A DNA stretch of 44,395 nucleotides from Acanthaster planci (lineage: Eukaryota; Echinodermata; Asteroidea; Valvatida; Acanthasteridae), in NCBI RefSeq assembly GCF_001949145.1, contig NW_019091485.1:541994-586388 (forward strand), given 5' to 3'. A program made the position numbers and the translations under genes. The notes beneath the pieces are model-generated. The model worked only from the letters and a program-made list of their open reading frames with translations. It was not told the DNA's origin and searched no databases. Below are positions 1 through 11,515 of this stretch, one piece after another (within the stretch, counting starts at the first letter, position 1; the number at the start of each line of letters is the position of its first letter).

Positions 1-44
1 ATAACAGTTCTTTAACATTCGCTCCTTGAAGTGAATACAGTTTA

Positions 45-330
45 TCATTTTTGAGAATTGTTTGGGTAATCTGCTCCCTTGCTTGGACAAAAAACAGAAA
101 AAACACCAAAACTTGCAAAGATATCCTTACTTTTAGTGTCAATGTACCGTTTTGTATTTTCTAGAAATGTTTTAGGGTTGTGTGATGATGTAACATTGCC
201 ATGATGAAAGATATCTAATATTTCTGCTATGGGATTCTTTTGATTTTTGTATTTTTTCAGCAATGCATACGGAATATATTCAGCAACATACCTCGGTGAA
301 GTCTCTTCATCTTAATCTCTATTGATCCAT
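45..330 (-). other. Coding-like fragment, unrecognised
   Basis: Open on the minus strand from about 325 to 45, reading ETSPRYVAEYIPYALLKKY, NPIAEILDIFHHGN and FLENTKRYIDTKSKDIFASF. The composition is protein-like and RYVAEYIPYALLKKY resembles linkers in transposase-type proteins. No family can be named. The flanks to 1900 hold only T-rich tracts and a 2-copy repeat at 1424-1471. Confidence 0.25.
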
Positions 331-1040
331 GTTTTTTCATCTCTGGCTTGAATTATTTTGTGCCTTAATTAGATATAAGAAAACAGTCTGAAGCAGGTAC
401 TGGAAAATAAAGAAATGTTTTCCTTTACAATTTATCTCAACTAAAGTAATTTGCACCATTCTGCATTTAAGTTGCTTCTTAGTAAAAACAAATCTCTTCC
501 ACATCAGTTCATACACCCCAGGTTTTGGTTTATTGAAATTCTTTTGGTAAAAAATATACCCCATTATAAATTATGCCACCATGCAAGTATTCAAAAACTG
601 CTTAAGCATAGCAAAACTTGGTTAAAGCCAAGACCAGAACTGAAGTATTCTTGTCCATGTTGAAGATTGGACGGTCCCACATGGTCCCCAGAGTTCCGCT
701 GAAAATAGACACTGCATCCTTCAGAACATCTTTTTTAGGCAAAATCAAAGGTAGTCATTCTATCAAAGAAGATAAAATATAAAAAGACAGAACTTGCAAT
801 GAAAATTATAAAGGTATTTATGGTTGCCCCATGTCAAATATTTTTACTTCACAAATATGTAACCAGTCAGCAGTCAACATCTGTTTTATTTTCCTGCTTG
901 TACATCTACAATGATCAGCTTATTTTAGTTCAGTTCCACGACTGGAGTAGAAAACTAGACCATAATTTATCTAAACTGTCATGATTAAGTAAAATATTCA
1001 CGTGAAAACAGATTTTTCAAAACTGGAAAAAGACAACATA

Positions 1041-1121
1041 CTTTTCTTTTGGGGTTTCTTCTCATCTTTTCCATCTCTTGCAGAATCCTGTCTTCTGACT
1101 TAGCTAATTTATGTGTAGCTG
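1041..1121 (-). other. Exon-like segment
   Basis: Acceptor TTATTTTTTTCCAG followed by CTACAC, open through THKLAKSEDRILQEMEKMRR and ending at AGAAAA|GTATGT. The splice sites are good and the peptide looks like a charged helix, but no partner exon or family is known. Confidence 0.25.
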
Positions 1122-1957
1122 GAAAAAAATAAGATGAAGCCAATGAAAGGTTGAAATTTATCACACACAACCACTATATATAAATCAAATGTGCAGTTTA
1201 AGAAAAAGATAAAGGAAGAGATGTAACCATACAAAATGTAAATTTTATTCAGGGAAAGTATTTACTGCTGAACCCCCCAGGCCTGTTGAACCATGGAGCT
1301 ATTAAACATGGTCAGGCAAGTCAAGCTTACATTTTTGGGGTTTTTTTTTTGTTTTTTTTTCATGTTTTTGACGGCTGAAAAACATCCCCCCCTTTCTACA
1401 CCACTATTTTATTATTTTTTTTTATTTGACAGACGTTTATTAATTTTATTTATTTGACAGACGTTTATTTAATGTTGTTCATACTATGGTTACAGAGTAG
1501 AAAATGAATTAAGTTTTACAATAGTTTACATTAGAATGTACAACGTCAAGCAGAAAGGTAAAGCATACGTTAAAGAACATGACTACCAGAAACCTCTTAC
1601 AGCTGTTTCACCTCCCCCTGTAAAAGATGTTGATGGTCCTGAAATAAATGAGAATTATAAAAACACTGGAGGAAACAGTGATAGAAAATGAAACAATGGG
1701 GGGAAACCTTCACATCTTTATAGAAATGTACAACGGATAAGCTTGTCTACCAGAGAAGCCTTCAAAAAATTACAAACCGTAGAAAAACTCTATTAATGGA
1801 GCCTGACTATGGAAAAAAGTCACCAGTGAGTCATTTTAGACAAGATATAGTCTGACCATGGGCACTAGGCCTAATATTTCTTATTTATAAGATTGAGGCT
1901 GGGTAATTCACACAGAAGGATAGTACTAATTGCAACAGTAGCTGATAAAATGGCTGA

Positions 1958-2300
1958 TCATGTTGAAAAAGTATGGCCTGGTTTGAGGCATTCAGTTCTT
2001 ATCATGTATGGAAGTGGAGACTCAGACTTCAAGCATGTAATAAATTTTCTCTTCACATTGCACAAAAACACTGTACCTTCACTATCTTTCTCTGATGTTG
2101 AAGCTGATGATCCTTTACAATGATCACAGTACCAAATGCCAGCTGGATACATCGATAAACCAAAGCGTTCAGTGTGAAAATATCGTCCAACACAATATTC
2201 ACCATCACACGCGATCATATCTTTGGAAAGAGCACCACGACAGATGAAAAATTCCAATCATCATCTTCATCGCTGTCATCAATGGTGGCAATGGGGAACC
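1958..2300 (-). pseudogene. PHD-finger-like fragment in CELSR intron 5
   Basis: The minus strand reads FFICRGALSKDMIACDGEYC, then YFHTERFGL and PAGIWYCDHCK, close to a PHD finger (CxC..MIxCDxxxC..WFHxxCxGL..PxGxWYCxxC). The second zinc cysteine and the one after H are substituted (Arg), so zinc binding is doubtful. An acidic run (DDSDEDDDW) precedes it in another frame. The stretch ends at a possible donor (GTGAAG|GTACAG). It follows exon 5 on the same strand but is not a CELSR domain. It may be a remnant of a transposase or chromatin gene. Confidence 0.45.
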
Positions 2301-2391
2301 AATGAAGAATCTCTGTGCTTTCATTTTCATTGGAAAATACCAAATATCACTAAAATTACGTCAAAGTACTAAAAGTATATCACAAACAGGC

Positions 2392-2664
2392 AATGGTTAA
2401 ACATGGTTAGACATAGACAAAGTGATAGACAAAACTGACTGACTAACCCGTTCGTGGTAATGGTTAAACATGGTTAGACATAGACATGGTGATAGACAAT
2501 ACTGACTGACTAACCCGTTCATGGTAATGGTTAAACATGGTTAGACATAGACATGGTGATAGACAATACTGACTGACTAACCCGTTCATGGTAATGGTTA
2601 AACATGGTTAGACACAGACAAGGTGATAGACAATACTGACTGACTAACCCGTTCATGGTAATCC
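2392..2664. repeat. 67-bp tandem repeat overlapping the exon 5 donor, four copies
   Basis: The anchor TAACCCGTTC occurs at 2444, 2511, 2578 and 2645, an exact 67-base spacing. The units are nearly identical (GGTTAAACATGGTTAGACAT). The rightmost unit runs into CELSR exon 5 as far as about 2664, so each unit contains a copy of the donor GAACGG|GTTAGT in complement (GAACGG is GAACGG or CACGAACGG by unit). Confidence 0.92.
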
Positions 2665-2853
2665 ACGACGACTTTATGCCATTCCCCATTGCTAACGCCA
2701 CCAAGGATAGATGTGGTCACTACACTGGTCACCTCGCCCGCCGAGAACAGGAATCGCACCTGCCTGTTGACTATCTCCAGCGCGATGAAATCATGCTTCT
2801 GGTTATAGCGGCCGTTGTAGAACAGAAGACCGTTATCCACCTTGGTGGCAAAA
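2649..2853 (-). CDS. CELSR: CELSR exon 5: laminin G domain 1, first half
   Basis: The acceptor is TTTGTTCCTGCAG|TTTTGCC (first base 2853), entered in phase 2. The exon encodes FATKVDNGLLFYNGRYNQKH and DFIALEIVNRQVRFLFSAGE, the conserved core of a laminin G domain, ending WHKVVVDYHER. The donor is GAACGG|GTTAGT (last base 2649, phase 0, 205 nt). The last 15 or so exon bases and the donor belong to the last unit of a 67-bp tandem array that continues into the intron. Reading on past the donor meets a stop within 20 codons, which supports the boundary. The next CELSR exon is not found down to position 1. Confidence 0.9.
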
Positions 2854-3420
2854 CTGCAGGAACAAACACAAATTAAGCAAAAACGTGAGAGTTAACAGTT
2901 AACAAAGACGTGAGAGTTACTGAATGACCTTACATCTCATTGAATCTGAACATGCAACCTGTGGCACTCTAAATCCGTACTCTCTCAACTAAGCTATCTG
3001 GCTCTTCTGATATACACTAAATTAATCCTCTGCATTTTATGAAAACATGAAAGCATGAAAACATGAGCAACTGGTAATTTATTTCACAGGTAAATGAATC
3101 AAACTGCCTATCCTAACAATGATAAAATACAGGGAAATCAATTCGAAGGCTGGGCAGAGCACATAGTCGTGTAATGTCACTTGGACAAAATATTACAATA
3201 CAGTCCAAACAAAAGCCTTATGTATGTGTATGAGTTATCCTCGATTTTGTGACGGAGGACTTTTCTGTAGCTTCTCCTTGGAAAATTTGGCCAAGAAAAT
3301 TTGTTGTAATGTCTTTATCTGCTCTCTCCTGCCCCAAGCAGATTTTCACTTCATAATCACATTGCTGAATTTCTTTTTCCCCCTTTTAAAAAGCACAAAA
3401 ACAAAATCCTTTCAACTCAC

Positions 3421-3643
3421 CTTAGTGACATCTGGAACCGGACCCTCCTATTTAATGACCGGAACATCAGGAAGGAGTTTTCGGGGAAGTTTCTTGTCCG
3501 AATCTCGCACAGATCCCCGTCATAATCCTCTCCTGGACAGACACACTCAAAACCCCCACGTAGAAAATTCCTACACAGGCCGCCGTTCTTACACAGGTTG
3601 TCGGTACATCGACCATTCTTGAAGTCGATCTCACAGTTTGGAC
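3421..3643 (-). CDS. CELSR: CELSR exon 4: EGF module 3 and start of laminin G domain 1
   Basis: The acceptor is TTCTTCTTGAAG|GTCCAAAC (first base 3643, phase 1). The coding sequence contains CEIDFKNGRCTDNLCKNGGL, a standard EGF cysteine pattern, closing with CVCPGEDYDGDLCE. It continues with RNFPENSFLMFRSLNRRV, the opening strand of a laminin G domain in CELSR proteins. The donor is CTAAG|GTGAGT (last base 3421), leaving phase 2. The exon is 223 nt and is separated from exon 3 by an intron of about 24 kb. Phase and domain order agree with exon 3, so no missing exon is required between them. Confidence 0.93.
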
Positions 3644-6547
3644 CTTCAAGAAGAAGTACAGGAAAGAACAAGGATGAAGGCTTCCTAAAATGACATCAAT
3701 GCCAGTAACATCCCATGCAGAAGAATAGCAAATGGCACAAGATCACATCTGCTACAGGACAAAAGTCCTGACTTCTGCTATGGTACAATACCCTTCCAGG
3801 TCTGCCATCTCATCTTCGTTATTAAGCCCATATGATTTCACCTGTCATTTCTAGTTCTAATTTAGATTTTTCGGTGGAAAAAGTTATAAGCTTGATTGTA
3901 CAAGATGAAGAAACCACAGCAATGGGACAAAAGCTTCAATAGTATGATCGATAACTACAAGAGTTGTGTGGTGTTTCTTAGCTAGTTTTGCAATATAAAA
4001 ACTGCTTAGCCACCATCTACCAGTACACTGCAATTCTTTGACATTGGTGTTTGGGTATTTTTTATAGAAAATATTTCTTTAATAATTTTATAATCACAAT
4101 GTGCTAATCACTGACCAGTTCAGGAATGGACCACATCCTATGGAATCTGGGAATGGTCATATTTCCCCTGAAACTTGGCCTATAACTGTGTAGAACCTCT
4201 TCAGAACCAGCACGTATAATAAACAAGATCCATGATACAAGCCTGTGAAGGATGTGGATTCAAATCTCAAATGGCAAAACTCGGGATATTTTTCAAAGTG
4301 ACTCACACCTCTGAATGTGACACTATACGGCAGAATGAACTATTGTGGGCGTCATACGCAGACTTTCTGGGCATACCAAAGTGTAAGATTATGAAACTTA
4401 CGCAGTTGACATATTTCAAAATAACTTGTTACAAGATCCTACATTTTTGTACCACATTAATTTGGAAGCACAGAAGTACTGATAACAGCATCACTTTAAC
4501 TATGAACTTAAAAATTATGTACATCTATGATGATGTACACTGAAAACAAACAATTAGCATGCATGGATGGAACTGCACTTTTGTGCCTAATGCTCCTTAC
4601 CAGCACAATGTATACAGGTATCAGCTTCCACTGGCTTGGCTGCACTAAGTAGTAACTCACTTGAATATGAAACTAAGAGGACTTTCTGCACCATTCATCA
4701 TTATAATCTCTATGAGCCACAAGGAGCAGCTTCTTCAGAGGGCTTTGTATCACACTGCAACCATTTCTGCCTGGACTACATTATTGATTAATGAAGCCAT
4801 GATACCTTCAGCGTTATGCTCCTGCATTGTTGGGTGGTTTAAGAACAAGTGGTACATTTAGGCCTATTGATGAGTGGCTAAATTGAAGACGATCAAAGGA
4901 GATATTGTGCACTATTCCACTTAAAATGTCAGGTTACAATTAATCAGTAATTTATCAGCGACATTCTCCGACACCAGACATTACATAAAATGCATTATAT
5001 TCATACTTCATATGAGATAATGATAAATAACAATAAAATGAGTTCGTATATTGTCACAGTTTTCATAAAAGACAAGTTTAGCCCCAAATCATCACCATCA
5101 TGAAGTTTTGTTGCTCGGCCAAATCAACAAGGTTGTCTGATGCTGAGAAAGTAGTGTAACCAATTTGACCCGATCTATTGAAATCAGCTAAATTACAATA
5201 ATATCTGTAGAGCAAATTTCATCTAAATTGCCTTTTGTACTTTTATCAAGGGACAAATCTGTGCTTCAAAGAAATTGATTACATTAAGCAATGAAGGTCA
5301 GCTTAGTTTTTTTCATTTTCAAATAAAGACAAATACAATACAACTCTTGAACAATATAAAATTCCAAACCTGGTACATGTTATTACATCAGCACGTGCAT
5401 GGCCAATACTGTTCTTCAATTTGGAGTCTTCATGAAGTGACAAATTTTATGCGAATCCATAATCTTTACTAACATTCAAAATCAGGATTGCTCACTTCAC
5501 TTTTCTAACTTTGTAGCAATTTACAATATGCTTCCGTGCAAGTGCTTACCCAGCTTATGAAGTTATTCTCTATAAATTCTCTGTTTTAAAAAATGACAAA
5601 CTTACAAAGTGATTTACTTGAAACTTTTTTTTGATGCATAGTGAAATATGTCACTTTATGAAAGTAGTAAAGATATGTGCTACTGTGAATTCCAATACGT
5701 TTCATTTTTGGAAAGGAAGTTTGACTTTGAGAATTTTTTATATTTCAGCACTGAGATATTCAATCCCATTAACAAAGTAGCACCTTTTTTCATTAACTCT
5801 AACCCCCAATGATGTATGTAAAATCATATTGAAATTGGAGGATTTGGGACTGTTAGGGTTAATTAACTCTAACCATCCTCAATCCTCAAAAATCCTTTAA
5901 GGCAGCTTTGGAAGATTTTAGAAGATTGTGGCTGTATGGCAAAATTGCATTTCTGATTGCCAAGGATGCATTCATTGCATGGTCTCATGTCTTGGATTAG
6001 ACCTTGTTTTGTGATAAAGTCACACCTAAAGTGAAATCATCCATACTGCTCCAGGATACTGTAACACAGTGCAGTATCGATTAGTATGGTACCGATTTCA
6101 ACGATTTCAAGTTGGAAGTTAGAAGTTCCCAGCTGCTAGGTATGCCTATTTGTATAACTATTTGGGAGTACCAGTTTAGCCTAGCAGTCCTAAAAGTGCA
6201 GCAGGCCTGACTCGCTCTCTTTTCCCAATTGTCCGATGTCCACAGTACAGTACACCTGTTGTCGCAGAAAAGAATTCGTACCGGAATTGCAAGAAGAGAA
6301 CCTCGCACTCTTTGTGGGTTTGGTGCATAATAATTGAAATAGTTGAGGCATTATACTCACAGCACTTATTTGTAATTGCTTAGGAACATACAGATAAGTT
6401 AATTTATTTGATTCTCCATGGTTAAATTCCCCCCCAAGTAATTTACACCACTGTAAATTAATGATGATGAATAGTAGTGTTTAGGCTTGGTGCCTTTGCA
6501 AAAGTGCATGCATGTCTTTGAAATAAAGGATTGGCATCTTGCTAGCA

Positions 6548-6722
6548 CAGTCGAACCTCGTTAATGAGAGCACTGTTAATACAAGAGTCTGCTTATACCA
6601 TGGAAAATCATAGGTCCCAATCTTTTGTTTATCATTGTTTTCATTCCTGATAATACAAGGTTCCTGTTATAACAAGGTAATTTGCCCAGTCCGAAGGGCC
6701 TCTTATTAACGAGGTTCGACTG
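6548..6722. mobile_element. Pogo/Tigger-like MITE, 175 bp
   Basis: The terminal inverted repeats are CAGTCGAACCTCGTTAA at 6548 and its complement TTAACGAGGTTCGACTG ending at 6722, identical over 17 bases. The right end is followed by TA; the left is preceded by CA, consistent with a decayed TA target duplication. TIRs starting CAG and a TA target are typical of pogo/Tigger elements of the Tc1-mariner superfamily. Internally it repeats AATACAAG and GTTATAACAAG motifs and has no coding capacity. Confidence 0.75.
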
Positions 6723-6859
6723 TACATGAATTGTACCCGTTTCTCCCATCATTGCTGCTGTCGGCCTGGGTGTGATAAGCTGAGATTTGAAGGTGCATGT
6801 GGTTCTTCCAGGTAGTGTGCTGCAGGCCTTGCTTACTGCTGCCAAAATGGATCGCATCG

Positions 6860-7480
6860 ACAAAATTCTAAGCTAGACTGCTCACTGACGTGGGCCAGCC
6901 CAAATAGGCAGCAAGTTGAGGGAAAACTAGACTGCCATAAATGGTGTCAGAAGTGGGGTTGGCACCGTAGTATCACGACAAGGACATCCAACATAAAACA
7001 CAACACTGACAGCTTAAACCTAGAAAGTACCAAGAGCAAGAGTAGCAGCCACAACGGAGATGGCGAAAAGTTTGATCAACTTCCACGACAAGATCACGGA
7101 CGGTGCAATTTGGCTTGGGGCGAGAGAACCAGAGGCTAGTGCTGCATAGACAAAAAAGGTCAGGACAAGGAAGAGAATCACCAGCTCAAATTGTGGCTGC
7201 AGGAGGTATTAACTAGAATGAAGGATTCAGTATTCCATTCAGATGATATACGATTACACAGCTTGGGAGCAGTTCCAAAAACAGCATAATAGTGCCTATG
7301 CCTAAGCCCCAGGCCATGGCGCATCATACACAAGCACCTATACCTCAGCCACATTCGGGTGTAAGCCAGCCACCAGCATGGGGAAGCTACATCTACATTA
7401 TAACCAACATGTTCCAGTACATCACTGATGGATGAATTGCTGAATGACAGTGTCATTCTGCCAGCATTAGAGCCACAAAC
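6860..7480 (+). mobile_element. Degraded LTR-retrotransposon 5' region (PBS-like site and gag remnant)
   Basis: The sequence TGGTGTCAGAAGTGGGG at 6942-6958 resembles the primer-binding site just after the 5' LTR in many invertebrate Gypsy elements. Downstream on the plus strand a short frame (MAKSLINFHDKITDG) starts at 7060 and closes at a stop near 7148. Another open stretch is proline-rich (PKPQAMAHHTQAPIPQPHSG). No intact gag, no zinc knuckle and no LTR pair can be shown. The assignment rests mainly on the PBS-like motif. Confidence 0.35.
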
Positions 7481-8005
7481 ACACTCAACTGTATCCCGGC
7501 AGAAGACTTCACAGTTCAGAGAAGTCTTGAAGGCTGTAAGAGGCTCAACAGAAAGCGAGTGTAACGTTTCTGCACAACTGACGACCAAATAAGGGGTATA
7601 TTTCATGAGCAGTAAAGAATAGCGAGGGGGCAGAAGTGATGAGGAAGCTAGGGCAGGTTAGCACCTTGTGCCATATCTAAGGCTTCACTAACCCTTTTTT
7701 GGTTGTTCAGGTCTGACTTGGGCTTGAGACATATAGACTATAATAACAGAGGCAGTACGTCATTTTCAGAACTTCATCAGAGGAACTCCTCTTTATAAGT
7801 TCATATTTTCTTTCCAACATCACAATGAACGTTTATTACTTTCTGGAGGCAAAAATTAGCATAAATGTCAAAAGGTTGACCAAAAAGTGCGAACTGAGTT
7901 TGCTAAAGTTGAAATCATTATTTCCTTGTGTGAAAAATCCAACTGGTGACATACAATTACTTCAAAATACATATCAATAAGTAGTAATAATAAGTAAATA
8001 CCAAT

Positions 8006-8155
8006 AAGTAGCTAATATGCTTGGGAGCTACAGTTCAAGGAAAAAGCAAAATTAAAAAGTAGGTAATGTGCTTGGAGAGTTCAGTTCATGAACACAGGAA
8101 ATTACAAGGTAGGTAATGTGTTATAGAACTTCTGTTCCAGAAAAATCAATAATAT
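8006..8155. repeat. About 50-bp tandem repeat, three copies
   Basis: Units start at 8006, 8057 and 8106 with the core AAGTAGSTAATRTGCTTGG followed by a TTCAGTTC-type segment. They are diverged. No coding potential is seen. Confidence 0.6.
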
Positions 8156-8273
8156 CCTTTTTCAGGATGAACAGTAACCATTCGGTTCTAATTATGATAT
8201 GACAAGTCAAACATATGGGTTTTGGGCAGTGTAATAACTGGTATATAATTCGAATGTCAACTACTAATGAAAA

Positions 8274-9154
8274 AGCTTCACTTTCCCCCATCACTTGGAA
8301 AGATTTGCATCCTACCTGACCATACACATGTATGCACGTGTGTAGCCATTTAAATGACTTTATCAAGTAAGGTTGAAGCTGGCATATAATTAGAATGTTA
8401 ACTACTGATGAAAAACTGTTTTAACCACTCCATGCCGGGGATTCCGGATCCGGACACGTATGCTTTATATGCGTGGCCGGGGTCTCTGAACTCGGACAAA
8501 GGGAACAGGGCCTTGTAACAAAAGACTGTACTCGAAACAAAAGACCAGGCTGCTTGGAATTACCGACAGTTTTTCAATCTCAAAAGTGGAGATAATCCAG
8601 CCTTGTTTTGAAACAGTATACCACAGTTTGGGGGATTTAGAGTGAGCGGATTACCATCGGGGACAAAAGCGCTCCACCACCACAGCGATGAGCCACACAG
8701 CACCGCTGCATGGTGATCTGGCCCCTATTGAAAAGAGGTCAGCAGCGCACTGTGGCAGGTTCGTGAACAAAAGAAATTTAGATAACACCATACAATCTGG
8801 GCTCCTTTTACAAGGCTGCAGGCCTGGCTGAAATACTTGGGCGTCAATAGATTTTGTCTGTCAGGCTAGAGTGGAGACCTGACAACTCTTCATGTGGGTA
8901 TAAGTGTGCAGTAAATGAAGACAGGAATTTTTAAAGAATTTTGAAAACAGAAAAAAATGATAAATAACCCAGCCCAGTATCATCAACATTGATAACTGCC
9001 CCGAATAAAATGAAAAAAAATTCACTTTCTATGAATCACTTGGAAAGATTTGTAACCTTGACCATGCACATGCATGGTCTTTGATTTACTTACTCAAATA
9101 AGGTTGAAGCTGGAATATAATTTAAAGATCAATTGCTAATGAAAAACTGTTTTT
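8274..9154. repeat. Direct duplication of about 135 bp flanking an unrelated 600-bp segment
   Basis: The segments 8274-8411 and 9018-9150 are related copies. Both run from CACTTGGAAAGATTTG through AAGGTTGAAGCTGG to AATGAAAAACTG. Between them, 8412-9010 starts at a TTAA followed by CCACTCCATGCCGGGG, which resembles a piggyBac-type end. A matching right end was not found, so the middle segment is only a possible insertion. Confidence 0.45.
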
Positions 9155-9319
9155 AACATTCACTGTTTACAAATCCCTTCGAAACATTTTGGATCTCATT
9201 TGACCATACAGTTTTCTAGCAATTATAACTGCAATCACTGTGCAATCATAATAATACAGTGTCTACAAAAAAATACCACAATATAATGCATTGATAACAC
9301 AGATCCAGGCTTCTTGAAA

Positions 9320-9740
9320 ATCTATAAACCTCTATTCCTATGGTTTAACTGTGCTTTCACACAAAAGAAAACCTATTTATCACTTTCCTGCAATGATCAT
9401 GTTATTGACATTTTCATGTCTTTTGGCCTCTTCTATAACTAAAGGTTTGAATCCAAGGTCAAGTTTTCTCCCTTCAAATGAATTTAATATCAATTGCCAG
9501 GGTAAAAAATAGCAACAAAACATCAATAAACCTTAACTCTTAAGTTTAACCGTGCTTTCTTTCACACAAAAGAAAGCTTTAAGGTTTAAATCCAAGGTCA
9601 GGTTTTCTCTCGCCACATCAATTTAATATCAATTGTCAGGGTAAACAGCAAATGAAAAGATAAATCTGTAAACCTCTACTCTTTAAGGTTTACCTTTGTT
9701 TTCATTCACAACCACAAAAATTTTATATTATATTTTATAA
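9320..9740. repeat. Degenerate 140-200-bp tandem repeat, about three copies
   Basis: The motif AAACCTCTAYTC..GGTTTAAC..GTGCTTTC..CACA recurs at 9327, 9529 and 9669. AATTTAATATCAATTG(C/T)CAGGGTAAA recurs at 9481 and 9620. Copies differ by internal deletions. Confidence 0.6.
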
Positions 9741-9746
9741 TTTTAT

Positions 9747-9998
9747 TTATTGCTTTGCTGAGATAATCATGTTGTTGATTTTCTTCTTAATGTTGTCTCT
9801 AGGTCTCTTCCATATTAGTCCCCCTTTCTTCTTACTGATTTCTTTTTGTTCGGTCGCAATCCTTCTGTCGTGGACACTGCCCAGATTCGAAGAACAGCTT
9901 AAAATATTTCTTGAGCTCCTTTTCTTCTTCTGGCACCCACCTTTGACGATTGACACAAATGGCTGCCTTTTGTTTCTTCTACTTTGGGGCTGGTATTG
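9747..9998 (-). pseudogene. Nested pseudogene, C-terminal Myb-like exon
   Basis: The acceptor is ATATTCTTCAG|CAATAC, entered in phase 1. After IPAPK and a TAG near 9980 it reads RQRWVPEEEKELKKYFKLFF and ESGQCPRQKDCD. The end of the domain, GLIWKRPRDNIKKKINNMI, lies in another frame, so there is a frameshift near 9835. Family members have RRPW(S/T)xEEKxAVxRHF..VPGKxDC..RxWxDIKxYVxNxI. Confidence 0.65.
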
Positions 9999-10130
9999 CT
10001 GAAGAATATATGAAAAAAGGAAGCCCAAATTTTGTTGTCCTCCATTTCAAATACACAGTTGATATTCTTCAATTCCAGTTTAACAATATGTGGCAGAGCC
10101 AGAAATGAGTATGTTATTAAATACACATTT

Positions 10131-10553
10131 TTAACCTCTGTGCGCCGGGTCGCAGATAGAGCCGCCGTAAAAATTGAGATCCTCAGCCCGCTTTTCAGCT
10201 ATTATTCTCGGCCCCCACTCGAGTGAACACAGTGAAAGAAGGCAGATCCTGGCTCTTGTATGGTGATTGGCCTTTATGTGTATCCCAAAAAAGAAAAGAC
10301 AGAATTTGCATCATAATCACAAGCTTCACAATAGTCACCACTTTGAAAACAGGCAATGGAAATGTGGAAGTGTGAGTACTAGAGCCATATGCCACCGAAC
10401 AATCAGTCTTTTCACTGTGTAATTCAAAGCGTGCAGAGCACGCAGGGCCACAAACCGAGAATTTGTTATTTGGCAGGTGGCCTTCGTGGCCAAGCGAGGC
10501 TGGAATTCTTGGAGTCGGCTTCTGGAAAGAAATTCCCATCATCAAGGGGTTAA
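10131..10553. mobile_element. TTAA-bounded MITE candidate, piggyBac type
   Basis: TTAA at 10131-10134 is followed by CCTCTGTGCGCCGGG. The right end is CCCATCATCAAGGGG followed by TTAA at 10550-10553. The two ends match at about 9 of 15 positions when one is complemented. TTAA targets and ends of the CCCTTTG..GGG type are characteristic of piggyBac elements. The interior has no transposase-like sequence. Confidence 0.45.
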
Positions 10554-11419
10554 ACAGAAGTAGCTTTAGTATAGAATTCTTGATTCTTTTCTAGTAGTGT
10601 GCCCCACTGTTTATTTGTTTAAGCCCCAGCTTCCCCCTACATAGAGTTGCCATATCGTCTGGCCACACTCAGTGCAGCAGATCAGCAGATAGAGGATGGA
10701 GATACCTTCACATGTATTGTTCCTTCTAACTGGAGTGTGGTTTTCTGCTTGCACCCATTTCTGCTAGAAGTCAGTGATTGAAGTCTGAGTGTAAACTCAT
10801 TAGGTCCATTTTACATGCTGTGTTTGGTTTTGGTTTTTTGGGGGGGGGTTAGTCCTTTCAATGTTTTTTTAGTCCTTTAGTCCTTTTGATTTTGGCATTT
10901 TTTCCAGTACTTTTTCATTAATAAATTATTTTTTGTCCTTTTTTTTGAAGTCAAATATTGGTGTCTGAGTCTTTATTAATTCAGTTTCCTACAACTTTTC
11001 CCTCAAAGCACCTTGGTTTAGTTAGAGTTTTTGTTGTTTTGCGAGTTTCCCATAGTGTGCCATGTTTCCCTGTTACAAGTACATTATTATGCAGACAGTT
11101 TCGAGTATGAGTCTCAAAATATTCGTTATTGAACAGTCATGTAAAGGGAGTTTAGTAGAAGTGACTGCACAATATCTTCACTGTGAAACTATTAAACAAA
11201 GCGGGAGTGGGACTGCAGTGGCTGGAAGTAGTCAAAGTAATTGAATTCACTGTTTTCTTTTTTTTCTCAGGAAAATAGTTCTGCATGTAGGCCTACAGGT
11301 GCTCCAAATCAGTGTTGAAATTATGTGATGTACACAAAAATATACAGTGGTATATGCACAAAAAGGTAGTGTATCATATGATGCCAGAGGAACTGTCTCA
11401 GGATATTCCTACTTCTTAC

Positions 11420-11515
11420 CTTCATCTTGATCCGAGTCTTCAGGGCTATCAATGCTATCTTCCTGACTTTCAAGTTCTTGCTCACTTGTTGATGCTTGTT
11501 TAGTAGGATCTTCCG
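11420..11515 (-). pseudogene. Nested pseudogene, acidic linker exon
   Basis: The acceptor is TTGTCTTTCCAG|CGGAAG and the donor GATGAAG|GTAAGA, phase 1 in and out, fully open. It reads EDPTKQASTSEQELESQEDS followed by more Asp/Glu/Ser. An acidic linker between the recombinase and Myb-like parts is usual in the family. Confidence 0.65.

Noticed and set aside
3224-3622. 132-residue plus-strand frame
   Set aside because: Antisense shadow of CELSR exon 4, which has a clear EGF pattern on the other strand.
4225-4300. tRNA or tRNA-derived SINE suggested by GGATTCAAATCTC
   Set aside because: Only a B-box-like word is present; no A box, cloverleaf or repeat ends could be found.
5793-5878. Small TTAA-bounded hairpin (TTAACTCTAACCCC .. 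GTTAGGGTTAA)
   Set aside because: Ends agree only over about ten bases and the sequence is too short and simple to assign to a transposon.
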